From Aestuariivita sp. (lineage in GTDB: Bacteria; Pseudomonadota; Alphaproteobacteria; Rhodobacterales; Rhodobacteraceae), in assembly GCF_021404545.1 (NCBI RefSeq), contig NZ_JAAWWD010000037.1, positions 1 to 64,000 on the forward strand: 64,000 bases of DNA, written 5' to 3'. Position numbers and translations under genes: made by a program. The notes under the pieces are model-generated. The model saw only the letters and a list, made by a program, of their open reading frames with translations, did no database searches and was not told the origin of the DNA. Of this stretch, positions 14,800 through 24,676 are shown piece by piece (the first letter of the stretch is position 1; each line of letters begins with the position of its first letter).

Positions 14800-17232
14800 A
14801 TGAAATCCTCAACCCGTGTCGTGGTTATCGGTGGCGGTATCGCGGGCTGCTCCACACTTTATCACCTCACCCAGGAGGGGTGGAGCGACGTGATGCTATT
14901 GGAGCGTGACGAGCTGACCTCGGGCACCACCTGGCATTCGGCGGCGCAGGTTACGAATTTCGGGATGACCCAGACGATGGTGGGTCTGAAATCCCATTCC
15001 ATCCAGCTGTATAAGGACCTGGCCGAGGATCCCGATTACCCCATCGTCTATCATCACGGCGATGGCGGCATCCGCCTGGCAAACACACGCGAACAGATGG
15101 ACGGTTATCGCCATTTCGCGTCGATGGCGCGCGGCATGGATGTGCATTTCGAGGTGATCGATGCCGAAGAATGCGCCCGCCGTCATCCGCTGATTTCGAC
15201 GGACAATCTGCTGGGCGGGCTCTGGGATCCGATGGATGGCGACATTGACCCCGCGCAGCTATGTCAGGCGCTGGCGCGGCGCGCGCGTAAGGCGGGCGCC
15301 GAGATCCACCGCAACACGCCCGTCACCGGTCTGCGCCAGCTCAAGGATCACAGCTGGATCGTGGACACGCCCAAGGGCCAGATCCATGCCGAGATCGTGG
15401 TGAATGCGTGCGGGTACCGGGTGAACGAGGTGGGCGCGATGATGGGCGTGCAGCATCCGGTCACCTCGATGGAGCATCAGTATTTCGTCACCGAGGATAT
15501 TCCCGCCATTGCGGAGGCCGGGCATCGCATGCCGCTTCTGCGTTGCCCGATCAGCGACTATTATTGCCGCCAGGACAAGAACGGGCTGCTGGTGGGGTTT
15601 TATGAGCAGGAGTGCAAGACCTGGGGGATGGACGGGATCGATCCGCATTTCACCAACGCGCTCTGCCCCGACGATCTCGACCGGGTGACGGATGTGCTCG
15701 AAGGGGCATTTGCGCGCATGCCTGCCCTGACGGAGGCGGGCATTCACACCATCGTCAACGGGCCCATTACCTATACCATCGACGGCGCGCCCTTGGTGGG
15801 CAAGATCCCGGGCAAGCGCAACGCGTATTGCATCATCGGGCTGCGCGCCGGGCTGGGCGAGGGCGGCGGGCATGGCTGGCTTTTGGCGCAGCAGATCGTG
15901 CATGGTGAGGCGTGCTACGACACCTGGGTCATCGACCCACGCCGCTTCACCGGCCATTGCAATGTGGAGTTGACGGCGCTCAAGGCCGTCGAGGATTACC
16001 AGAACGAGTTCCGCTTTCATTTCCCGCATGAGTATCGCCCTGCGGGCCGCCCGGCCAAGACCACGCCGCTGACCCCGGTTCTGGCCGCCGAAGGGGCCGC
16101 TTTTACGGTCGTCAACGGGTGGGAGCGGGTCGATTACATCAAGCCCTCCCCGGATTTTGCCGAGGCGCACGGCTTTCGTTTCACCAATGTCGAAGAGATC
16201 GTCAGAGGCGAGGTCGACGCCGTGCATACCGGCGTGGGCCTGACAGAGGTCAACGGGTTCAACCGGCTGGAATTGACCGGGACCGATGCGCAGGCGTTTC
16301 TCGACCGAATGGCTTGTGGCGTGGTGACCAAGAGGCCGGGCCGGGTGGGTCTGTGTTATCTCCTGAACCACCACGGCATGATCAAATGCGAAGGGACGAT
16401 TGCCAATCTACCCGCATCTCATACCGGGCCCGATCGCATCTGGTACGGATCGGCGGCGGCGTCGGAGTTGCACGATCACGACTGGCTCACCCAGCATATC
16501 CGCGAGGATGAGGATGTTCAGATCCGCACGCTCACCAATGACTGGACGATCCTTCTTCTGGCAGGCCCCCGGGCGCGCGCGGTTCTCTCGGCGGCCTCAC
16601 GCGGGGATTGGTCGACTGAGGGCTTCCCCTGGCTTTCGGCGCGCGAGGCCGTCATCGGCATCGCACCCGCCGTGGTCATGTCGGTCAGCTTTTCCGGCGA
16701 GCTCGCCTATGAGATCCACGTGCCCAATGCCCAGCTCTACGCCGCTTATCTGGCACTGCGACAGGCGGGGGAGGCGCATGGCCTGACCCTCTTCGGTGCC
16801 CGCGCTGTGGAGGCGATGCGCATGGAAAAAGGCTATCTGCACTGGAAAGCCGATCTGCTGACCGAGTTCGATCCGTTCGAGACGGGGCTCGACCGGTTCG
16901 TGCGCCTGAGCAAACCCGATTTTGTGGGCAAGTCCGCGTTAGAGGCGCGCCGGGGCCAAGCGGTTCGATCGCTTGTCATGCTGGAGATTGACAGTACCCA
17001 AGCTCCGGCCCATGGCGGTGCGTCTGTGATGTCGGGCGGGACGGTGGTCGGGACCGTCACCTCGGGCGCCTGGGGACCGCGCGTGGACAAGAACCTTGCC
17101 TATGCCTTTGTCGCACTCGACCATGCCGCGCTCGGCACGCGGCTGACAGTCGATGTCATCGGGACATATGTCTCTGCCCGTGTCATTGATCGGTGCAGCT
17201 TTGATCCCGAGGGCACCCGCTTCCGGGCCTAG
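14800..17232 (+). CDS. FAD-dependent oxidoreductase with GcvT domain (dimethylglycine/sarcosine dehydrogenase-like)
   Basis: An 810-aa protein. Start ATG 14800 (MKSSTRVVVIGGGIAGC) is chosen; the track's 14512 start would add non-coding sequence. N-terminal DAO-type FAD domain: Rossmann motif about 7-16, and GTTWHSAAQ with His46 at the position where mammalian dimethylglycine dehydrogenase binds FAD covalently. After a linker, a C-terminal folate-binding aminomethyltransferase (GcvT) domain from about 430 to 805, with FNRLELTGTDAQAFLDRM and RMEKGYLHWKADL. Family reaction: oxidative N-demethylation with transfer of the one-carbon unit to tetrahydrofolate. Length fits dimethylglycine or sarcosine dehydrogenase; which of the two cannot be decided. 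Divergently transcribed from the mttB-like gene. Confidence 0.9.
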   Translation: MKSSTRVVVIGGGIAGCSTLYHLTQEGWSDVMLLERDELTSGTTWHSAAQVTNFGMTQTMVGLKSHSIQLYKDLAEDPDYPIVYHHGDGGIRLANTREQMDGYRHFASMARGMDVHFEVIDAEECARRHPLISTDNLLGGLWDPMDGDIDPAQLCQALARRARKAGAEIHRNTPVTGLRQLKDHSWIVDTPKGQIHAEIVVNACGYRVNEVGAMMGVQHPVTSMEHQYFVTEDIPAIAEAGHRMPLLRCPISDYYCRQDKNGLLVGFYEQECKTWGMDGIDPHFTNALCPDDLDRVTDVLEGAFARMPALTEAGIHTIVNGPITYTIDGAPLVGKIPGKRNAYCIIGLRAGLGEGGGHGWLLAQQIVHGEACYDTWVIDPRRFTGHCNVELTALKAVEDYQNEFRFHFPHEYRPAGRPAKTTPLTPVLAAEGAAFTVVNGWERVDYIKPSPDFAEAHGFRFTNVEEIVRGEVDAVHTGVGLTEVNGFNRLELTGTDAQAFLDRMACGVVTKRPGRVGLCYLLNHHGMIKCEGTIANLPASHTGPDRIWYGSAAASELHDHDWLTQHIREDEDVQIRTLTNDWTILLLAGPRARAVLSAASRGDWSTEGFPWLSAREAVIGIAPAVVMSVSFSGELAYEIHVPNAQLYAAYLALRQAGEAHGLTLFGARAVEAMRMEKGYLHWKADLLTEFDPFETGLDRFVRLSKPDFVGKSALEARRGQAVRSLVMLEIDSTQAPAHGGASVMSGGTVVGTVTSGAWGPRVDKNLAYAFVALDHAALGTRLTVDVIGTYVSARVIDRCSFDPEGTRFRA

Positions 17233-17312
17233 ATCGTGGGCTTTTGTCCGGAAGCGCACCAGAGTGTATGATCTGCGGTAGGATATTGCCGGGTGCGCGC
17301 GCTGCCCGTGCC

Positions 17313-17756
17313 TCAGTCGAACTTGCGCGAAGGGGCCAGGACCATGGCTTCACCCATCAGCACCTTCTTGCCATCGACCGAACAGTGACAGTCCAGCTTG
17401 ACCCTGCGTCTGGACATGTCGATGTCGATGACCTTGACCTCGGCATAGACCATGTCGCCAGGGCGTACGGGGGCCAGGAATTTCAGCGATTGACCCATAT
17501 AGACCGTGCCATGACCCGGCAATTGCTCGCCAATCACGGCCGAGATCAGGCCGGCTGTCAGCATCCCGTGGGCGATGCGCCCCTCGAATATGGTGTCGCG
17601 GGCGTAATCGTCATCCAGATGCACCGGGTTCCGGTCGGTCGAGACCTGGGCGAACATCTCGATATCCTCATCCGTGACGGTTTTGCGCAGATGGCGGGAC
17701 ATGCCCATCTCGATATCTTCGATGCAGATCGTGCCGCGTGGCAGATTGTCCAACAT
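17313..17756 (-). CDS. MaoC family (R)-specific enoyl-CoA hydratase-like protein
   Basis: A 147-aa hot-dog-fold protein. The catalytic hydratase-2 motif is visible as DRNPVHLDDDYARDTIFEGRIAHGML (about 41-66), with the Asp and His dyad at about D41 and H46. CTGGAGGGACAC just before ATG 17756 provides a good ribosome site. A candidate promoter (TTGCCA, 17-bp gap, ATCTGA-like) lies about 60 bp upstream on the minus strand. Family members hydrate trans-2-enoyl-CoA to (R)-3-hydroxyacyl-CoA, often for polyhydroxyalkanoate or fatty-acid metabolism. Specificity is not visible. Confidence 0.88.
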   Translation of the reverse strand: MLDNLPRGTICIEDIEMGMSRHLRKTVTDEDIEMFAQVSTDRNPVHLDDDYARDTIFEGRIAHGMLTAGLISAVIGEQLPGHGTVYMGQSLKFLAPVRPGDMVYAEVKVIDIDMSRRRVKLDCHCSVDGKKVLMGEAMVLAPSRKFD

Positions 17757-17859
17757 GTGTCCCTCCAGATCAGGATGCGAAAGTAATATTCAGATAGGTC
17801 CGTAGTCCATTTTGGCAACTTTATTACTTCGCGACCGCAGAAAAGCAAGCAAAAAATGC

Positions 17860-18732
17860 TTAACGCAATTTTCCGATTGTGTAGGTCGGATTGGACATTT
17901 CCTTGTGCAGATAGGCATTTAGCGCGTCTGCGTCCGGTTGCTGCGCGGTCCCGGTTTCAAGCGCGGCCAGACCGCCCGAGATAAAGAGGGAATCAATATC
18001 CTCGCCCATCGCGCCCTGAATGTCGGTATGGATGCCATCCCCGACGGCCAGGATTGACGTATCCGCGATCCCCGGTTTGACCGCAGCCAGACGCCTGCGC
18101 GCCAGGTCGTAGATCGGCGGATGCGGCTTGCCGAAATAGAGACTTTCGCCGCCCATCTCGGTATAGAGCCGCGCCAACGCGCCCGCACACCATTCGCGGG
18201 TCTCGCCGCGGTCCACCACGATGTCGGGATTGGCGCAAAGCAGTTTCATCCCCTTCTGCTTGGCATAAAGAAACTGAGGCCGCATCTCGGCCGGATCGGC
18301 CAGCGGGTCAAAGGGGCCGGTGCACACGATGCCCTCTGCCTGTTCCAGCGGGACCTGCTGGATCTCTACCGGATCGGTGATGATGTGGAGCGGGTCGAAA
18401 AACCGCGTATCGCGTGCCTCGCCAATAAACCAGATCTTTTCTCCGACCGCCCCGCGGAACATCGCCGCGCGGGCGCTGTCGCCGCTGGTGGCCAGACTGT
18501 CCCAGGCATCGGCGGGCACGCCGAAAGCCTCCAGTTGCTTTTCCACACCTGCCCGGGCACGCGGCGAATTTGTCACCAGAATAACCACGCCGCCCGTCTT
18601 GCGATAGGCCTGAAGGGCGGCCACCGCATCAGGCAGCGCCTTGACGCCGTCATGCACGCAGCCCCAGAGATCAACGAACATTGCCTCGTATCGGTCAGAG
18701 ACGTCGGCAAGCGAAGAGATGATCTGGGTCAT
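17860..18732 (-). CDS. TIGR01459-type HAD hydrolase (NagD-like subfamily IIA)
   Basis: 290 aa. HAD motif I appears as MFVDLWGCVHDG (about 18-29), the nucleophile-region variant seen in this family; motif II is VTNSPR (about 53-58); the motif III/IV region is YFGKPHPPIYDLA and ILAVGDGIHTDIQGA (about 228-242). The C2-type cap lies between. The family is widespread in alphaproteobacteria, with poorly defined phosphatase activity. It lies 103 bp downstream of the maoC gene on the same strand order, but with enough space for its own signals. Confidence 0.88.
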   Translation of the reverse strand: MTQIISSLADVSDRYEAMFVDLWGCVHDGVKALPDAVAALQAYRKTGGVVILVTNSPRARAGVEKQLEAFGVPADAWDSLATSGDSARAAMFRGAVGEKIWFIGEARDTRFFDPLHIITDPVEIQQVPLEQAEGIVCTGPFDPLADPAEMRPQFLYAKQKGMKLLCANPDIVVDRGETREWCAGALARLYTEMGGESLYFGKPHPPIYDLARRRLAAVKPGIADTSILAVGDGIHTDIQGAMGEDIDSLFISGGLAALETGTAQQPDADALNAYLHKEMSNPTYTIGKLR

Positions 18733-18802
18733 GAGAAGGCTCCGGAGAAACTGGGGGCGGCGTCACGCGCCACCCCTAACGGCTGCCTGGCCTCGCTTCA
18801 AG

Positions 18803-18836
18803 CCGGGCCAAGGCGGCGCAAACCGCCCCGGCCCGG
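18803..18836 (-). terminator. Nested GC-rich stem-loop after ppaC
   Basis: CCGGGCC...GGCCCGG encloses GGCGG-cgcaaa-CCGCC in the gap downstream of the minus-strand ppaC gene (ends 18853). No clear U-run follows, so terminator function is inferred from position and stability. Confidence 0.45.
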
Positions 18837-18852
18837 GCGCAGAGTGTGGCGC

Positions 18853-19773
18853 TCAGACCTTGAGGTTCGGAATGATCTGCTTTTTGCGGCTGACCACACC
18901 GGGTAACACCACCGTGTCGCCCGCAGCCTCGGCGCCAAAGCTTTTATGGGCCACGGTTTTGACCAGATCGTTGGGCACCAACAGGGTGGATTGCTCATTT
19001 AGGATATCCACCACAAACAGCAGCACCTGATCGACACCGTCCTCAGAGGCGACATCCGTCATTGACGCGATCAGGCTGTCCTTGCGGCTGAGCACCGTGT
19101 CGGGCGAGGTGGTCTCGAGCACCGAGACACGGAACGCAGTGCCATCGACCGTGTATTCCTTGGAATCCATCCGCAGGAGCTCGGCGTCCGAAAAGGACGA
19201 GACGTCGGATTTCGCCGCGAACATCTCGGCCGCATAGGCCGGAATGTCGAGGCCGAGATCCTTGGCAAGATCATGCGCGATTGCTTTGTCTTCCTGGGTG
19301 GTGGTGGGCGAGCGGAACTCCAGCGTGTCCGACAGGATGCACGACAGCATTGTGCCTTTGACCCAGACGGGTGCCTGGGCCATGTCCTTGCCGATCATCT
19401 TCCACATGATGGTGGCGGTGCAGGCCAGCGGCTCGATCCGGATCTCGATGGGGCCTTTGGTTTCCAGCCCGCCGACCAGCTTGTGGTGGTCGATGATGGC
19501 GCGGATATCGGTGTCGTTGATCCCGTCGGGCAATTCGGCGGGGTTGTTGGTGTCCACGATGACAACGGGCATGTCAGGGGCCACCGCGTCAATGATGCGC
19601 GGCTTGGGCAGGTCCCATTTCTCCAGCATGAAGGCGGCCTCGGTATTGGGCTCACCCAGCAGCACCGCCTCGGCGGTCTCGCCTTTGATTTCGTTGAGAT
19701 ACCAGGCCCAGATCAACGGCGAGCCGGTGGAGTCGGTGTCGGGGGATTTGTGGCCGAAAACGTGGATGGTCAT
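18853..19773 (-). CDS. ppaC: Manganese-dependent inorganic pyrophosphatase (family II)
   Basis: Hydrolyses pyrophosphate to phosphate in the cytoplasm, 306 aa. Family II DHH-domain motifs are visible in order: HKSPDTDST (about 8-16), VDTNNPAELP (motif with metal-binding Asp, about 72-81), and the DHH signature IIDHHKLVGG (about 94-103). The C-terminal DHHA2 domain (about 185-306) has a conserved SRKKQIIP. AAAGGACCAGAGCAT precedes the ATG. Length and motifs match PpaC closely; this enzyme replaces the family I Ppa in many roseobacters. Confidence 0.95.
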   Translation of the reverse strand: MTIHVFGHKSPDTDSTGSPLIWAWYLNEIKGETAEAVLLGEPNTEAAFMLEKWDLPKPRIIDAVAPDMPVVIVDTNNPAELPDGINDTDIRAIIDHHKLVGGLETKGPIEIRIEPLACTATIMWKMIGKDMAQAPVWVKGTMLSCILSDTLEFRSPTTTQEDKAIAHDLAKDLGLDIPAYAAEMFAAKSDVSSFSDAELLRMDSKEYTVDGTAFRVSVLETTSPDTVLSRKDSLIASMTDVASEDGVDQVLLFVVDILNEQSTLLVPNDLVKTVAHKSFGAEAAGDTVVLPGVVSRKKQIIPNLKV

Positions 19774-19878
19774 ATGCTCTGGTCCTTTGTGAAATAGGCA
19801 GTCGCGCGCCTTATAGGAGTGGCCCCATCCCTTGTCACCCGCCCAATCGTCGCGCCGTCATGGGGGACATTTTCTCGG

Positions 19879-20880
19879 TCAGGGATCGCTGCGGAACGGT
19901 GCGCGCTCCATCGTGAATCCGGCTTGCACCAGCAAGTTGAGCACACCCTGCTCTCCCATCAAGTGCAACCCGCCCACCGCAACCGCGATCCGGGCCTCAG
20001 GTGCGGTCAGAAGCGGCCGCATCCACGCTTGATTGCGCCGGTCAAGGAGCTTGGACTTGAATTCGGCGAGGACCGCTTCGATCTCCTGCGGGGTCATCTC
20101 AAGCTGGCGATGGGACAGGAGGCGGGCAAACTCCCATGCTGCTGCGGTTTCCTCGTCAAAGTAAAAGCCCGCGGTTGTTGCAAAGTGATCCTCGCTGTCA
20201 TCCGCAAAGGGCAAGGTGGCCATCAGAATGCTAAGCTGCTCCTCGACGGTGCCTTCTGCCAGAACGCTGTAAAGTTCCTCGAACCCTTCCAGTGATTGAA
20301 CCGGAACGCCCGCGTCTCGCGCGATGTCCATCAAACGCAGATCAAGTCCGCCTTTGGCCAGGCTGGGGTTTTCGATTGCGCAGGCTGGCATGCCCAGCAT
20401 CAGTGTCTGCATCCAAGGCTGCATCTTGGAGGCGATAAAGCCTGGCACGCCGCGCTCGGCCATCGCCGCCGACAGCTGCTGCCACTCCTGTTCGGGGAGC
20501 AGTTCGGGCAATGTGGGACCTTGCGTGATAAAGACCTTTTCAGGCTGGCGCGAAAGGGCGTTCTGCATATCGGCCTGATCGGCATCTGTCATCTCGACAA
20601 AAAGCCGCTCCACCCCGGACACGATGGGCCCCAACTGATCCATGACCGGGTCCCAGCGGGGATCGTCCAGATGCATTGTGCCGATAATGTGGATCGTCTG
20701 ATCCCCGCGCCGGGCGATCCAGTGATTGTCATGCGCAAAGGGGACGGTTTGCACAGCACGCGCGATCTGCGCCTGTTCTTGGTCCGAAAGGGTCGCGCGC
20801 AGATCGGTGCCGGTGCAGTACCCGGCCTGGACGACTGGCGCGATCAGCACGAAGCAAAAGGAAAGAAACCAGCGGGCCAT
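19879..20880 (-). CDS. TraB/GumN family protein
   Basis: 333 aa with a signal peptide (MARWFLSFCFVLIAPVVQA) at the N-terminus, so exported or membrane-attached. Family signatures: IHIIGTMHLDDPRW (GxxH motif, about 62-76), RLFVEMTDADQADM (about 92-105), and near the C-terminus IAVAVGGLHLMGEQGVLNLL, the second GxxH motif. These are the putative metal-protease-like residues of the TraB/GumN/PrgY (Tiki) superfamily. Biological role in bacteria is uncertain. Divergent from the DUF2161 gene. Confidence 0.88.
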   Translation of the reverse strand: MARWFLSFCFVLIAPVVQAGYCTGTDLRATLSDQEQAQIARAVQTVPFAHDNHWIARRGDQTIHIIGTMHLDDPRWDPVMDQLGPIVSGVERLFVEMTDADQADMQNALSRQPEKVFITQGPTLPELLPEQEWQQLSAAMAERGVPGFIASKMQPWMQTLMLGMPACAIENPSLAKGGLDLRLMDIARDAGVPVQSLEGFEELYSVLAEGTVEEQLSILMATLPFADDSEDHFATTAGFYFDEETAAAWEFARLLSHRQLEMTPQEIEAVLAEFKSKLLDRRNQAWMRPLLTAPEARIAVAVGGLHLMGEQGVLNLLVQAGFTMERAPFRSDP

Positions 20881-20985
20881 GCAAAACTCCGGTCAGGATG
20901 CCGTCGTGTTCAAGCTAGGCAGCCGGGACCCTTTGAACAACCCGGCCATGCTTGAATGGCGCGCGCGCGGTTCCTATCCTGGGGC

Positions 20986-21657
20986 ATGGACAGAGAAAGC
21001 GACCTTTATCCGCCGATCAAGGCGTTTCTGGAGCGGCAGGGATATCTGGTCAAGGGAGAGGTCGGCGCGGTCGATATCATGGCGACGCGTGCCGATGAGC
21101 CCCCCGTTCTGGTCGAGCTGAAACTGCGGTTCTCGCTGTCGTTGTTCCATCAGGCGGTCGCGCGGCTGGCAATCAGCGATCTGGTCTATATCGCGGTGCC
21201 ACGTCCTACCGGTAAGACCGCAAAGCGGGCCATTCGGGACAATACCGCGCTCTGCCGTCGGCTGGGTTTGGGCCTGATTCTGGTGGCGGGCAATGGCCGG
21301 GTCGAGGTGCCATGCGATCCGGGGCCTTATGCGCCGCGCAAGTCGCGCAAGCGTCAGATGCGGCTCTTGCGCGAGTTCGAGCGGCTGAGCGGCGATCCCA
21401 ATGCAGGCGGCGCCACCCGGCACGGCATCGTCACCGCCTATCGCCAGGATGCGCTGCGCTGCGCCGCCCATCTGGCCGAACACGGTCCCAGCAAGGGCGC
21501 CCAGGTCGCCGCCGCCACTCAGGTCGCGGGTGCGACGCGGCTGATGGCGGTCAATCACTATGGCTGGTTCGAGCGTGTGGAGACCGGCATCTATCGTCTC
21601 AGTCCGGCGGGGGCAGAGGGTCTCAAACACTGGGCCTATAGCTGGGAAGACCGATAG
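20986..21657 (+). CDS. DUF2161 family (PD-(D/E)xK nuclease-like) protein
   Basis: Start MDRESDLYPPIKAFLERQGY (ATG 20986, 223 aa) is preferred over the track start because the family begins with this motif. Visible nuclease-like core: GAVDIMATRADEPPVLVELKLRF (D...ExK, about 24-46), compatible with a PD-(D/E)xK fold. The C-terminal third has a winged-helix-like region (AYRQDALRCAAHLAEHGPSKGAQVAAAT). It has no partner genes that would suggest restriction or a defence system. Exact activity is unknown. Confidence 0.82.
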   Translation: MDRESDLYPPIKAFLERQGYLVKGEVGAVDIMATRADEPPVLVELKLRFSLSLFHQAVARLAISDLVYIAVPRPTGKTAKRAIRDNTALCRRLGLGLILVAGNGRVEVPCDPGPYAPRKSRKRQMRLLREFERLSGDPNAGGATRHGIVTAYRQDALRCAAHLAEHGPSKGAQVAAATQVAGATRLMAVNHYGWFERVETGIYRLSPAGAEGLKHWAYSWEDR

Positions 21658-21771
21658 CATCCGCCGCCGACCGCACCCGGCCCGACCCTGGTGGTCCAGC
21701 AGCCCGGGACCGGGTGCCGGTGTCGTCCGGCGCGGCCCCGCGAATGTCGTAAATCGCGCGTGTGAATCGTG

Positions 21772-21800
21772 TTGACAGATCGCCGCAGCTTGCCTATCTC
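21772..21800 (+). promoter_or_regulatory. groESL promoter
   Basis: TTGACA (21772-21777), a 17-bp spacer and TATCTC (21795-21800) make a good vegetative-type promoter directly upstream of the CIRCE element. The expected transcription start lies close to or inside CIRCE, which is the usual arrangement for HrcA repression. Confidence 0.75.
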
Positions 21801-21807
21801 CGCGATG

Positions 21808-21834
21808 TTAGCACTCGGGGAGAGTGAGTGCTAA
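21808..21834 (+). promoter_or_regulatory. CIRCE element (HrcA operator)
   Basis: TTAGCACTC-N9-GAGTGCTAA is an exact match to the CIRCE consensus, 65 bp before groES. HrcA bound here represses groESL until heat shock. hrcA itself is not in the window. Confidence 0.97.
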
Positions 21835-21898
21835 CAGAGGCACCCGGCACCGGGCGCCTCTGAGGAAGAAACACTTTGAGCCTTAAGGAGCTGCAAAG

Positions 21899-22186
21899 AT
21901 GGCATTGAAACCGCTTCACGACCGTGTGCTGGTTCGCCGCACTGAAAGCGAAGAGACCACCGCAGGCGGGTTGATCATTCCCGACAGCGCAAAAGAAAAA
22001 CCCGCCGAGGGCGTGGTTGTTGCCGTGGGCGCAGGCGCACGCGACGATGATGGTGACCGCATCGCAATGGACGTCAGCGAAGGGGACAAGATCCTGTTCG
22101 GCAAATGGTCCGGCACGGAGGTAACCGTCGACGGCGAAGAACTGCTGATGATGAAGGAAAGCGACATCATGGGCATCATCGAGTAA
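21899..22186 (+). CDS. groS: Co-chaperonin GroES
   Basis: 95 aa, caps the GroEL folding chamber as a heptamer in the cytoplasm. Starts [14 protein letters not shown], then the mobile-loop region [23 protein letters not shown] variant (about 17-40) and the C-terminal [25 protein letters not shown] is 8 nt upstream. It is followed by groEL after 63 bp and shares the CIRCE-controlled promoter. Confidence 0.98.
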   Translation: MALKPLHDRVLVRRTESEETTAGGLIIPDSAKEKPAEGVVVAVGAGARDDDGDRIAMDVSEGDKILFGKWSGTEVTVDGEELLMMKESDIMGIIE

Positions 22187-22231
22187 GCCGTACGGCTTCT
22201 CTGATCTCCAAACATCGCTGACATCAACTGA

Positions 22232-23892
<1,661 letters not shown>

Positions 23893-23893
<1 letters not shown>

Positions 23894-23919
23894 AACCAAT
23901 CCCGTATTGGGATTGGTTT
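23893..23919 (+). terminator. Stem-loop immediately after groEL
   Basis: AAACCAATCCC-GTATT-GGGATTGGTTT starts right at the stop codon: 11-bp perfect stem, 5-nt loop. No long U-tract follows, so it may protect the mRNA 3' end as well as, or instead of, terminating. Confidence 0.6.
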
Positions 23920-23977
23920 GGTGGCGGCAGGCGTTTGGCGCAGCCAAATGCCGAGAGCCACACCGCCAAAAAGAAAG

Positions 23978-24007
23978 AAGGGGCTGCCCGACCGGCGGCC
24001 CCTTTTT
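23978..24007 (+). terminator. Intrinsic terminator of groESL
   Basis: AAGGGGC ... GCCCCTT followed by TTT, 85 bp downstream of groEL. This is a second, U-tailed hairpin and the more likely true end of the transcript. Confidence 0.65.
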
Positions 24008-24039
24008 GCGTTTCACCCGCTATCGGTCGCGACCGTCGC

Positions 24040-24531
24040 CTAGCGGGGTGAGTTCAGCCGCTGATGGAACATGCGCTGTTCCCAGTTCGCGCCAAACACA
24101 CCGAACATGATCGCAAAGATAAACGCATGCAGGCAGAGCCCCGCAAGCCAGCCGACCGCTGTATAATGCACCCAAAGACTCTGTGGCGATAAAATCCAGT
24201 TTGCCAAAGCCAGACCCGGCACGGTCACGCAGAACAGCGCGAGATGGATAAGAAGTCCCTTCAGATGGTACACATATTCCAGCGCCTCGGTTTCGCGGGC
24301 CTCGATCTCTTCGGTGTTGGCGTTCATGGACATTGTTCGATCCTCCGATAAGGCGCTGATGCTTGTCTCAAACACAGCGGCCAGACATTTCAGGGTTTCA
24401 AGCGTTGCCGGCTGCCCATTTTCCAGCCGCTGAATCGTGCGGGCGCTCAGGCCGGCCTGCTGTGCCAGTTGTTCCTGTGTCCACCCTCGCTCTCTCCGGC
24501 GATCTTTCAGTTGCAAATGCGCCTCCGTCAT
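24040..24531 (-). CDS. XRE-type HTH protein with C-terminal 2TM domain
   Basis: 163 aa. N-terminal Cro/CI-type HTH (about 7-60): KDRRRERGWTQEQLAQQAGLSARTIQRLENGQ. After a linker, two hydrophobic segments (about 92-114, LLIHLALFCVTVPGLALANWILS, and 122-146, HYTAVGWLAGLCLHAFIFAIMFG) form the 2TM domain seen in membrane-associated HTH proteins. A DNA-binding domain tethered to the inner membrane is implied. Targets unknown; no partner gene stands out. Divergent from the DMT exporter gene. Confidence 0.85.
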   Translation of the reverse strand: MTEAHLQLKDRRRERGWTQEQLAQQAGLSARTIQRLENGQPATLETLKCLAAVFETSISALSEDRTMSMNANTEEIEARETEALEYVYHLKGLLIHLALFCVTVPGLALANWILSPQSLWVHYTAVGWLAGLCLHAFIFAIMFGVFGANWEQRMFHQRLNSPR

Positions 24532-24676
24532 TGGCCTGATGTCATCGATCTAGGATGCCTTGGACAAACCTACCACGCCACGGGTGCGACAGGCCACGAC
24601 ACCAAGACGACAGGTGTGGCAATGCTGCGCGAAATCGTACATTTCCTTTCCGGACCAGGGCGGATTAAGTCTGCAC

